64,000 nt of DNA from Scheffersomyces stipitis CBS 6054 (taxonomy: Eukaryota > Ascomycota > Pichiomycetes > Serinales > Debaryomycetaceae): NCBI RefSeq assembly GCF_000209165.1, contig NC_009043.1:1612001-1676000 (forward strand), written 5' to 3'. The translations under genes were made by a program, and so were the position numbers. Each line of letters opens with the position of its first letter. Positions within the stretch are counted from its first letter, which is position 1. The notes beneath the pieces were generated by a model, which searched no databases, had not been told where the DNA came from, and worked only from the letters and a program-made list of their open reading frames with translations. Shown piece by piece: positions 19,280 to 28,500 of the stretch.

Positions 19280-20755
19280 TTAATACAAATATACATTGTC
19301 TACGCAGCCGAAACCAGCGGCAACTCCACCCTCATTACTGGAACTGAATTTGGATCTCAACAACCAACCGGAGGTCTTGTTGGTCAAAACCTTGCCCGAA
19401 TCTTCATTGTACACAATGGTTCCAAACACTCCCAACTCAGAAATGATATCTTCATTGTATATCTCATGATTTCTAATAATTTTGTTGCTATGCTTGGGAG
19501 GATTGATAATCTCCATCAAGATATATGCCCCCCACTCCTCTTCGCTGATGCTGTTCAAAAAGCCAGGAATATTCTCTTTGTAGATGTTATTTCCACCACC
19601 TTCTCTTTGTGGCTTCAAAACAAACTTTTCTGGTTGTTCAAATGCCAACTTTTTGGCCAACTTTCCTTCTTCTGAATTGTCCAAAGGATAAATGGCTACA
19701 AACGTAGACAAGATGTTCTTCAAATCAGAATCAGAAATGTCCGGCAAGAACTTCTTGATCTTATCCTCCTTTGTTAATATTTGTTGAATCTTCTTTGCAC
19801 CTGCTAATTGTGTCAAGACAGAAGGACACTTGACTGCCTGAGACTTCTCAAGAAATAATCGAGCGGCCCAAGTCTTTTCCGGGTTCACTTCATAATCTGA
19901 TGGAGAATAACCAGAACGATAGTAAACAACCGAGACTTCGTCCATAGTAGACCTTATGTACAACTTGTTATTGTTGACGGTTGTTCTGGATTCAACATCT
20001 TCCAATGTTACTCTGTAAGTCTTGATGCCATGGTTCTTAAGCAAAGAGTATTCAATGTGTCTTTGGTCAAAGCAGTTTCTTTCCCCTGGTTGTACCACTG
20101 CCAAAACAACTGTTTTCGTGTTCTTGGTTTCATCATTGTAGTAGAAGTTTGCATCTGCCAAACCATCGGCCAATTCGTTGATGGAATTGGAAACTGGTAT
20201 TTCCTCATCATCATAGTACTTGTACGAATAACTTTTGTCGTAGTAACCGGCTTGATTCAAGTAGTTGTGCAATTCGCCTACCTTCGTGGACAAACCACCA
20301 AATGAAACACTGACGGTGTTGAACTCGATTTGTTTGATTTCATTAGTACTCTCGTGGACCATATAATCTGATCTGAACAATCCCACAGAGATAGGTTGTA
20401 CCAACTTGTTATTGGGGCTCTCAGCGACAGCCTTTTTGTACACTTCAAACAACTTACCAGTGAAATCAGCGTCAAAATTTGATAAACTTTCCAAGGTGTC
20501 TACAAGCCACTCTTTTTGATGGATTACTAAGTTAATGTACAACTCATTGAAGAGCTGTTGGACATCCTGGGCAGTTTTGAAACTGGATTTAGGTAAGGGT
20601 GTAGGAAACAAAGTGATGGGAGCATTGTTGGCCGAAAAGTCGTCAAAGTTGGGAGGATACATGACTAAGCCGTTGGCTAAACCCCATTGCAATAAGGCTT
20701 CTCTCAATTCAGATGTCTGTTGTACCGATAAAACGGGGAATTCCTTGCGAGACAT
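19280..20755 (-). CDS. GSH2: Glutathione synthetase
   Basis: This 491-residue enzyme starts at the ATG at 20755 (MSRKEFPVLSVQQ). The frame runs five codons further only from a TTG. It ligates glycine to gamma-glutamylcysteine using ATP, the last step of glutathione synthesis, in the cytosol. Eukaryotic GS landmarks are present: FRSDYMVHE, IEFNTVSVSFGGLS, a glycine-rich ATP loop KPQREGGGNNIY, and the C-terminal AAGFGCVDNVYLY. The length matches the S. cerevisiae enzyme (491). TATCACGTGACC at 20911-20922, 159 bp upstream, is a Cbf1-type site consistent with sulfur control. Its 3' end is 75 bp from the 3' end of the Rrt8/Lds-like gene (convergent). Confidence 0.97.
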   Translation of the reverse strand: MSRKEFPVLSVQQTSELREALLQWGLANGLVMYPPNFDDFSANNAPITLFPTPLPKSSFKTAQDVQQLFNELYINLVIHQKEWLVDTLESLSNFDADFTGKLFEVYKKAVAESPNNKLVQPISVGLFRSDYMVHESTNEIKQIEFNTVSVSFGGLSTKVGELHNYLNQAGYYDKSYSYKYYDDEEIPVSNSINELADGLADANFYYNDETKNTKTVVLAVVQPGERNCFDQRHIEYSLLKNHGIKTYRVTLEDVESRTTVNNNKLYIRSTMDEVSVVYYRSGYSPSDYEVNPEKTWAARLFLEKSQAVKCPSVLTQLAGAKKIQQILTKEDKIKKFLPDISDSDLKNILSTFVAIYPLDNSEEGKLAKKLAFEQPEKFVLKPQREGGGNNIYKENIPGFLNSISEEEWGAYILMEIINPPKHSNKIIRNHEIYNEDIISELGVFGTIVYNEDSGKVLTNKTSGWLLRSKFSSSNEGGVAAGFGCVDNVYLY

Positions 20756-21356
20756 GGCCAATTGTTTCAATATTTATGGGAGATTAGCAGAAATCACAAT
20801 TAGGGCTAATAAGACACACAATTGGCACAATTTCCTTGTGAAAGCTACGTTGATGGTGGTTTCTGGAAACTCCAGAATTGTCTTATTAATCTAATCAATG
20901 AATTGTCGATTATCACGTGACCTCAATAATTGTTAGTCCGGGGTAGAAGGGTGAATTCACAAGATGAAAGGAACAAGTCTACCAGTTAACAAGAGTTGTC
21001 AAGTTGGAACATCTCTCTATATCCATTTTGAAACAGATAGAAATGTTAATAAGAGAGATTTCATGATTGAAGACGGCTTAATTTGGAATTACCAAATTGA
21101 TTTGTTTGCAACACACACAACTCTTTCCCTAATAGAGACAAGTTTATTATTACAAATCAATTAAGAGTTCAATGCTATTATACCAGCTAATTATGACTTG
21201 CTTTGGGGGTTCCAAGAGAGGTAACCATATTTGCAACTGATATGATTGTAATGTTCATCACGTGAAATTGAATATTGAAAGGGCACCAGCCCTACATTGA
21301 ACATTATGTGCACTCCACCGAGAACTTTTTTTCATCAATACCCACTGAAGTGAAAA
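20756..21356. promoter_or_regulatory. Divergent promoter region GSH2 / RPP2B
   Basis: A CACGTG for GSH2 lies at 20914-20919. A second CACGTG at 21259-21264 and the palindrome at 21280-21293 lie on the RPP2B side. A 66-codon frame at 20964 has no support as a gene. Confidence 0.65.
21259..21293 (+). promoter_or_regulatory. Cbf1-type plus Tbf1-type sites of the RPP2B promoter
   Basis: CACGTG at 21259-21264 is followed 15 bp later by AGGGCACCAGCCCT at 21280-21293, a perfect AGGGC-N4-GCCCT palindrome. In Candida albicans, ribosomal-protein promoters carry an AGGGC/GCCCT palindrome bound by Tbf1, with Cbf1 sites nearby. The pair lies 124 bp upstream of the first base of the split RPP2B start codon. 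Confidence 0.75.
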
Positions 21357-21416
21357 ATGGCTAGTGACATTAACTACCAACTGGCTCCTCTACCCCTACA
21401 CAGTAATTATACAAAA

Positions 21417-22235
21417 AGTACGTTGAAACGGGCCAAAACAGTGTGAAATGAACCAGAAACACACGAGATAATAGATACCAATGAATGTAAAAAAGAGACA
21501 TTTCGAAATGGGTTCAAAGACAGCCTGAAAATTTATGATTAGTGGGAATCAGAATTGAATGTACTTAAAGATAGAGAATCGTGTCCAATAAATGTAGAGT
21601 TCAACTATTCACAGATAGCCTAGATCGTTAACGACGATTTTCAAGTCCATATTCATTTTGAAAAGATACAACTATTTCAGGTAGAGTGTCTACTCTATGA
21701 ATGTTTTATGAATTTTAATCGAATATTGATACAGCACATCCATAAGGTCACAGCATAGAATCCTACGCTATCCGAATTTGCAAGATTTATTGGTATCATT
21801 GTAGAAGTCGTGAAGGATCTAGATAAGCTCAAGCATGATATCCCAGATTTGTCCTATTATCTATTATCTATCTTTTTAGATTACGAATGCCTACTAACAT
21901 CTTTAGTGAAATACTTAGCTGCTTACTTATTGTTGGTTAACGCCGGTAACGCCACACCATCTGCCGCTGACATCAAGGCTGTCTTGTCTGCCGCCGATGT
22001 CGAAGTCGAAGAAGAAAAGGTTGAAAAGTTGATCGCTGAAGTTGAAGGCAAGACTGCTGAAGAATTGATCGCTGAAGGTAACGAAAAGTTGTCTTCTGTC
22101 CCAACCGGTGCTGCCGCTGGTGCTTCTGCTGGTGCCGCTTCCTCTGGTGCCGTTGCCGAAGAAGCTGCTGAAGAAGCCGCTGAAGAAGAAAAGGAAGAAT
22201 CCGACGACGACATGGGTTTCGGTTTGTTCGATTAG
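21417..22235 (+). CDS. RPP2B: 60S acidic ribosomal protein P2, start codon split by an intron
   Basis: The A of the start codon is the last exon 1 base (21417). TG begins exon 2 at 21907, and the frame ends at 22235, giving 109 residues ([15 protein letters not shown]...). The N-terminal dimerisation domain, the Ala/Gly hinge and the universal C-terminal [13 protein letters not shown] are all present. SAADIKAV is closer to P2-beta than P2-alpha. P2 pairs with P1 in the ribosomal stalk that recruits translation GTPases. Codon choice is that of a very highly expressed gene. An upstream ATG at 21357 is in frame with the spliced product. Its use would add 20 unusual residues, so I take the split ATG as the start because it gives the conserved [10 protein letters not shown] terminus. 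Confidence 0.93.
21418..21906 (+). other. Intron splitting the RPP2B initiation codon (A|TG)
   Basis: This 489-nt intron has donor GTACGT at 21418, branch point TACTAAC at 21892-21898 and acceptor CTTTAG ending at 21906. Splicing joins ACAAAA-A to TG-AAATAC. GTACGT is a minor variant of the yeast GTATGT donor. The unspliced frame would have no conserved start. Confidence 0.85.
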
Positions 22236-22387
22236 AGAAACAATATGCTTCTTTTACGTCATTACATCCTCCTTAATATATATTAGTTTTACGTCCAACG
22301 TCAAATGATTGTATAATAATAGAATACTTCATTAATTTCTTCAGGTAGTTCAGCGTACCTAACTAAGTACTCTTTTTAGTCCTAAGT

Positions 22388-23677
22388 CTATAATTCATCG
22401 GCTATAGCCTTACGCAAGCCTAGAGGATTGCCAAAGACGACATGTCTAGCGTGGAGCATCTTTTCATCGTAGTCTTTTTCTTGTTGAGGGTAGTCTTCTC
22501 TCTTCTTGTAGCTCTTTCTGGTTTCGACCTCAGTTGCTAGCCACTTCAAGAAATCAGACGTAGGCTTCAATTCTTTATTGCGCTCATGGAGGGTTACCAA
22601 GTTGTCAAAATATGTTCTGAATTGAATTGGTGAAGTTATCTCGTTGCTGGACAAAGACTCTTGCAAAAAACGAGAGATTTGGAGATCAGCATTGTTGAAC
22701 TCTTCTACGGCTCTTCTATCGAAATCATCACGAGACAAGAGATTCAAATCTTCTAGTATATTTACACAACGTTCACGAGAATCCGGGCCCAATTGCGGAT
22801 ACACTGATATCAAGTTGCTTATGCCGTGGTTTTTGTTATGAGAAAAGTACTCATAGGCAAAATGACTATTCTGAGCTAGACCCTGGATAATTCCCAAGAT
22901 TCGTTTCTGGATAACATCTTTCTGAGTAGACAAGTTCGAGAACAAAGCGGCCACAAATGATCCATCCAGGTTGCGTAAGAGGTTCGTGACCGAATCGGGA
23001 TTGTTACGCAAGGAGGCACCCATGATTCGGTAGACTTTCTCTGTAATTTCGTCGTCTTTGTGGGACTGGCCTATCTCAAGCAAACTGTCAAAAATGTCTC
23101 TGGAAGCTGTCAACTTTACACCAAACTCGATATCGTGACTCAAGTCGATCAATGTATCTAAAGCTTGTGAAAGACGGCTATTGTCACCCGAGAATGAAAT
23201 GATTTCTGCTACTGCTGAATCAAAACTTGTCAAATCGTCATGGTTTACTTTGTGGGAACTGTGAATATTGTGATTGTGAATCTGGTCGTGACTCTGATCC
23301 TGATAAGGTTCCGCCTGTTTTTGGAGCTTCTGCTGTCTGAACTCGTTGATCTTTCTCTGGATCTCGTCCTGAGCCAAGTCTTCCGGAACGTCGTGCACTT
23401 CTTCTCCTGGCACTAGTACTATGCCAGAATCAGAATCACTATTTGCTTGTTCCGGTTCCATTAATTTAGCTTCTCTCTGTAGTGTGTCGATATTCAAACG
23501 AACATGTAATCCGGCGGGAATGTCCTGGCCCTCTCGGATGTTTTGCCACTCCGATGTAGGCACAAAGATCCGTGGGTAGCAATCGGTGGGATTTTGGGGA
23601 GAACAGATGAGGTCTGTTTCGGTGTCAACGATGGAAGCGGCTGCAGCGGCAATAAACAACAACCACTGTATCTTCAT
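22388..23677 (-). CDS. SIL1: Sil1, ER-lumenal nucleotide exchange factor for Kar2/BiP
   Basis: This 429-residue protein starts at the ATG at 23677. A signal peptide (MKIQWLLFIAAAAASIV) is followed by the Sil1 signature FVPTSEWQNIREGQDIPAGLHVRLN. An acidic/His-rich linker (about 85-150) precedes an Armadillo-type helical domain that clamps Hsp70 lobe II in the family. The last four residues are ADEL, an HDEL-like ER retrieval signal, which supports lumenal residence. It is convergent with RPP2B, with 152 bp between stops. Confidence 0.93.
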   Translation of the reverse strand: MKIQWLLFIAAAAASIVDTETDLICSPQNPTDCYPRIFVPTSEWQNIREGQDIPAGLHVRLNIDTLQREAKLMEPEQANSDSDSGIVLVPGEEVHDVPEDLAQDEIQRKINEFRQQKLQKQAEPYQDQSHDQIHNHNIHSSHKVNHDDLTSFDSAVAEIISFSGDNSRLSQALDTLIDLSHDIEFGVKLTASRDIFDSLLEIGQSHKDDEITEKVYRIMGASLRNNPDSVTNLLRNLDGSFVAALFSNLSTQKDVIQKRILGIIQGLAQNSHFAYEYFSHNKNHGISNLISVYPQLGPDSRERCVNILEDLNLLSRDDFDRRAVEEFNNADLQISRFLQESLSSNEITSPIQFRTYFDNLVTLHERNKELKPTSDFLKWLATEVETRKSYKKREDYPQQEKDYDEKMLHARHVVFGNPLGLRKAIADEL

Positions 23678-24509
23678 GAGGAAGTGAGATTGATAGAAGG
23701 ATGAAAATCAGAAACAAAAGGCGATATGATAAGATAGAATTGCATGAAAAATGAAATTCGTGAAATCAAGTTGCAACCGCAGTTTGAGTCGAGAAGAAAT
23801 CTCCACGTCACATCCTGCAGATAAAACGGATTGCTTCATTACAGAAGTATGTAGAAGTCTGTGGAAGCATTTGGAGGTATGAATTCGCCATCGAAGCTGG
23901 TGGTAAGGGAAAGTTTGCTGTTGGAGTTGTAGGCAGTTAACTTCAAGATTGCAATAAGCTTATTCAGGAGAATAAATTGTCTAAAGATTGCGAATTGAAG
24001 TAAGCAAAAAGAATCGAGTGAGCAGAGCACAGAAGAACAGAGAAATAGACTATTCCTGGTTTGAAAGGGTTTCTAGATTAATAGTGATTCCTTAGAAAGA
24101 TACAACCATTATATTTATTGTATATATAGGCTAATGTCTCTCATAACGACTGCAATACAACATTGAACACCAGTTACCAAAACTCTTCCATATCCACCTA
24201 CTGGACTTCCCTGCAGGAGTACTCAATTGGGAAAGGTTCCAGATTCCAAACACATCTGGAATAAATGGGATAAGGCTTTGTGACTAAAGCGAACGACTAA
24301 TGGAAAACGACAAGATCCCCACAGTATCTTCAGAGGGGCTGTTCTATGGAAAGAAACTTTTCTTCCTGCATTTCTCGGCTCATCTACTCTAGCAGCTTCC
24401 CTTTCACATTTACGAATGGCTGCGAATGGCTGCGAAATTCTACAATACTGTTTAAATTCAAAATGCATGTTCATTTATATTGTACAAATTCGACACCCAA
24501 CTCTATGAA
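23678..24509. other. Intergenic, SIL1 promoter and CYS3 3' region
   Basis: About 830 bp with no supportable gene. A short tandem repeat, CGAATGGCTG x2, occurs at 24413-24433. Confidence 0.4.
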
Positions 24510-25706
24510 CTAGGCAGTGGCTACAGCCAAAGCCTGTTGGATGTCGGCCAACAAGTCGTCGGTTTCTTCAATACCGACAGAAAGTCTGATCAAGTCATCG
24601 TAGACACCGTTAGCTTCTCTTTCAGCCTTTGGAATGCCTCCGTGGGTCATAATGGCAGGAACCTCAATCAAGGACTCGATACCACCCAAAGACTCGGCCA
24701 AGGTGAACAACTTGGTGGACGAGGTGAATACGGCAGCAGCCTTGGCACCACCCTCGATTCTGAAAGAGATCATACCACCTCCCAAGCCGTCTCTGTGCTG
24801 GTGCAATACGACTTCGTGGTTCTTGTGAGACTTCAAGCCTGGGTAGTTGACCTTGACGACACCGGATGACTTCGACAAGAACTCGGCGATCTTCTGGGCA
24901 GAGGTAGCAGCCTGTCTGACTCTCAAGTGCAATGTCTTCAAACCTCTGTGGGCCAACCACGAGTCGAAAGGCGATGGAATCGAACCAATGGCGTTTTGCA
25001 AGAATCTGAACTTTTCGTGTAACTCATCGGAGTTGGTAGCCAAAACACCCATGACGACGTCAGAGTGACCATTGATGTACTTGGTTACAGAGTGGACAAC
25101 AACATCAGCACCGTGAACCAATGGGTTCGAGATGTATGGCGACAAGAAGGTGTTATCGACAACAAGCAAGATCTTGTTGCCTGTCTTTTGCTCGTGAGCA
25201 GCCAAGATCTGGGAAATCTTGGAGATGTCAGTGACAGACAAAGTTGGGTTAGATGGAGTTTCCAACCAGACCAACTTAGTGTTGTCTCTGATAGATGCTT
25301 CCAAGTCAGCAGCCAAGTCGCCGACAAAGGTGGCCTCAACTCCGTGAGTGTTGGCGACCTTGGTGAAGTATCTGTGGGTACCACCGTAGACATCACCACC
25401 AGAGATGATGTGCGAGTTGATTGGCAATGATTGGATGATCAAGGCAGTGGCAGCCGAACCGGAACCAAGAGCAATGGCGTACTTGGCTCTTTCCAAGGCA
25501 GCGACAGCGATTTCGAAGTTGTCTCTGTTGGGGTTGGAGGATCTCGAGTATTCGTAGATACCCAAAGGCTTTGCTGGCTCAGACTGGGCAAAGGTGGTAG
25601 ACAACGAGATGGGCTCGATGACGGCACCGGTAGTGGAATCGATAGGGGCACCGGAGTGGATAGCCTTGGTGCCGAAGCCGAATTGTGGAACAGATTCGAT
25701 TGTCAT
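24510..25706 (-). CDS. CYS3: Cystathionine gamma-lyase
   Basis: This 398-residue PLP enzyme of reverse transsulfuration cleaves cystathionine to cysteine, 2-oxobutyrate and ammonia in the cytosol. The start ATG is at 25706. Fold-type I hallmarks are present: the YSRSSNPNRD substrate/PLP loop, GSGSAATALI, ETPSNP, D184 in LVVDNTF, and the Schiff-base lysine K209 in HSVTKYINGHSD. The C-terminal RLSVGIEETDDL is typical of the Cys/Met enzyme family. Cystathionine gamma-synthase or beta-lyase are alternatives, but overall similarity and length (S. cerevisiae Cys3 is 394) favour CYS3. The promoter carries two CACGTG and two CTGTGG-type sites. Confidence 0.95.
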   Translation of the reverse strand: MTIESVPQFGFGTKAIHSGAPIDSTTGAVIEPISLSTTFAQSEPAKPLGIYEYSRSSNPNRDNFEIAVAALERAKYAIALGSGSAATALIIQSLPINSHIISGGDVYGGTHRYFTKVANTHGVEATFVGDLAADLEASIRDNTKLVWLETPSNPTLSVTDISKISQILAAHEQKTGNKILLVVDNTFLSPYISNPLVHGADVVVHSVTKYINGHSDVVMGVLATNSDELHEKFRFLQNAIGSIPSPFDSWLAHRGLKTLHLRVRQAATSAQKIAEFLSKSSGVVKVNYPGLKSHKNHEVVLHQHRDGLGGGMISFRIEGGAKAAAVFTSSTKLFTLAESLGGIESLIEVPAIMTHGGIPKAEREANGVYDDLIRLSVGIEETDDLLADIQQALAVATA

Positions 25707-25889
25707 TTTTGGTGCAGAAAAGGGGAGGAAAGATGAATGTGAATAGTGAATTCAGATTCGTCAGGAAAAGGTTGGACTTTTCAGAAATAAGAGGTTGGAC
25801 TCAGGGAAAATAGAAGAAACAGAAGATGCTTGGAAAACAAAACTTTTTCAGTAAAACGATATGAGATCTCTATCCTGGAATTCTCAATT

Positions 25890-26180
25890 CTTATATAGTT
25901 GGCCCTCCTCATCTGATGGCATTCTTGGTATGCCATAGAGCCATTTGTCATAGTAGTTAAAACGACACACAAGTTGAAAAAAAATTCTGCAGCCTGCACA
26001 CAGACTGTGGTCAACCTGCACTCGATTTGTCAGACGCCACAGTATGATGATGAGCCGTTTCTTTTTCCTGGACCTGGACGATAACTCCCGTGGCCGAAAT
26101 GGGAAACTGAGTGCTATGTGCCGGAATCATGACAAAACTACGAACCACACTATGGTGCAATTGCACGTGAAAGTCACGTG
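25890..26180 (-). promoter_or_regulatory. CYS3 promoter with Met4-type sites
   Basis: Reading away from the CYS3 ATG there are: a TATATAAG box (25890-25897), ACTGTGG (26004-26010), CTGTGGC on the minus strand (26036-26042), and CACGTG twice, 11 bp apart (26164-26169 and 26175-26180). CACGTG is the Cbf1 site. (AAA)CTGTGGC is the Met31/Met32 site in S. cerevisiae, where both recruit Met4 to sulfur genes. Confidence 0.7.
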
Positions 26181-27770
26181 ACATACGCGCCTCTACAACC
26201 AGGATTTCTCAGCAACGACATTGCTTTGCTCGGCCTCGAGCCTCAGTGGAGATGAGATCGAGGATGAGGGATCGAGGAAGAGATTTGCATCATGTGACAC
26301 TGTGCATGTGATGTGTACGGCAATCTCAGGAAAAATTATTTGCTCCACGACGCATGGTGCCCCACTATTAGCCCCACCACTTTTCGCAACTATATTCAGG
26401 GTATTACGGTACGAATGGAGCAAAGCTCTGAATCATTGTTCTTTGGGCGACATTTCTATGGAGTTAGGCAGTCTAGAATTTTCTCAGTGTATGAAGCGGC
26501 AACTCAATATCAAAAGAGTGGAATACAGAGTATAGGACAGTATGGATGCCATTCAATTAGCTTACTGGCTTTTATTGGTACTGATTTCATTAGAGGTTCT
26601 TGTTCTATGGAATTCTATGGTATTATAGGGTATTCTTACATAGTTCAAGCTATGTACGAGTCACTCCTGGATGTTACTTGAGTGGCTAGGAGAATTTGAT
26701 AAGGTTCACACCTTGAATATCCCTGGGTATGTGGCCGTCTAGATGCCGAAAAATGTATTGTTCTGTGACGAATATCCAAGCTCTTAGCATCATGAGTCCA
26801 CACGAAAATTTAAAACAATGAAATTTAAACAGGGGAGTAAATAATCACTGATAGATAGATACCAATGTGGAAATCGGGTTCTGATACGGTAACTGATCCA
26901 ATTGTACCTGAAATTACCGTTCAATCAAAGTCTAAGTAGATTACTAACTATTCAATTCCATGGGTAATATCCAGTTAGCCGAATGTTCTGGCCATTGAAT
27001 GAGTCAAAGATACTAGAAAATACCTCAAAACAATATGTTATTGGTTATATATAAATCCAATTTGTATTCCGAAAGAGGAAGGTGCCATGGATAAACTGCG
27101 CTATAATTCCATTGTCTATGCACATTAGCAGGTACCAACAATCCCCATAGTACAATGGCTCGGCTATGATAAAAACAGACCTTACCAGTTAGTTCTATCC
27201 AATGTCCTAATTGATGGAGCCTACAGTCTTCACATGAGCAAATGCAAACGGAGGGCAGCTTCTGCCACAGAATGGATAGCGGCACCACATGGGCAATGCA
27301 TGATATTATCGTAAGTACCCAACACACCTATAATTGGCAAATGGAATCCAGGAACTATCCATAAAGAGTATAGGAATCTAATGAGACTCAATGAAGGGAG
27401 AGTTGGAGATGTTCAGCTATTTCTTTAGAAAATAATACAATATCAATCTCAGTACTAAGACCTCAAAATAACAACGTATCATTAACAACGTATCTTTTTT
27501 GGGACATTCCACTTCCAAGTAATTGCTTCTTGTCCCTGCAAATTCAAGCAGGTACACTGAATTCTTGCATGAATTGAAATTTCGGTCCAACTTCAAGTAA
27601 CATTACCCCTTACCTTTCCATTGTTTAACGTACATAGCTGTATACTAGCACATGAGGCATCAGACCATGGAATAACCAAACCTCCAGTAGAAAGACATAA
27701 ATAGAGATGACCTTTCCTCTGAATAAAGACAGACAATGGATAATATAGTACTATAGCATTGAAAATTAGA
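26181..27770. other. Gene-poor region between CYS3 and the secreted-protein gene
   Basis: About 1.6 kb has no supportable gene. Overlapping plus-strand frames of 104 and 122 codons near 26221-26681 lack domain features. ACTTTTCGCAACTAT at 26379-26393 recurs upstream of AIM32. Confidence 0.4.
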
Positions 27771-28259
27771 ATGAGATTCTCTACCTTCACAATTTTGGTA
27801 GCCCTTGTTTTTGGTGTTGCTGCAACACCAATCAAGGTTGACAACGATGAAGTGCTCGCAGAACGTAACTTGAAGTATTTCAAATTTCCAAAGTTTAAAC
27901 CATCTTCATATACTAACAAGAGTCATGTGGAAATTATTATCAACAAACGTGAAGCTCCTCTTAAACCACTAGCCACCAAGACTGATCCATCACATATCAA
28001 CCTTCATTACCAACACTACCTAAATGAATTCGATGATCTTCAGCAAGCGGTGGTCTTTGCAAAGTCCGTGTCTAGCGACATCCGGATGGCCCTAGCCACC
28101 CCCACATACAATGCTAAGATGTTGTTACGCTCCATCTACCAGAATGTACCTGAACCAACAGAAAATTACTTCAATGAAATAATCGAAGACCAGAAGAACG
28201 CTCGTCCCATAGTGGACTCGCTCTTGGGTGGGATTATAGAACCTTTCTTGCAGCACTAG
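27771..28259 (+). CDS. Small secreted protein with Kex2/Ste13-type processing site
   Basis: This 162-residue protein starts at the ATG at 27771. An N-terminal signal peptide (MRFSTFTILVALVFGVAATP) is followed by a Lys/Phe-rich segment and then Lys59-Arg60-Glu61-Ala62. That is a dibasic Kex2 site followed by the Glu-Ala dipeptide that Ste13 trims in yeast alpha-factor precursors. Cleavage would leave a mature chain of about 100 residues that is helical, without cysteines or a GPI signal. There is only one processing site and no repeated peptide, so a multi-copy pheromone precursor is unlikely. It could be a secreted hydrolase inhibitor, toxin-like or cell-wall-associated protein. I recognise no family and assign no function. 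Confidence 0.7.
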   Translation: MRFSTFTILVALVFGVAATPIKVDNDEVLAERNLKYFKFPKFKPSSYTNKSHVEIIINKREAPLKPLATKTDPSHINLHYQHYLNEFDDLQQAVVFAKSVSSDIRMALATPTYNAKMLLRSIYQNVPEPTENYFNEIIEDQKNARPIVDSLLGGIIEPFLQH

Positions 28260-28500
28260 AATTTGTTCCTTTTTGTAGACAGAGACCGATATACGTGACA
28301 TATACAAGTATGATCGTGAGTTATTATAGCAATAAATACACACAAGTTGATGTTCAAGAATACACTCTAGCTTTAAATATCAAGTCAAGATTCACCTCAA
28401 TATCAATTCTACTTATTCAATGTGCAGTTGTCCAACTTTCTATTCTCATACCCTGTATACCTTTCTTACTTTCTGTTTCCGTGATGATCATTGCAAAACG

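Noticed and set aside
26221..26681. Two overlapping 104- and 122-codon plus-strand frames
   Set aside because: They overlap each other in different frames and start beside the CYS3 promoter sites; no recognisable product.
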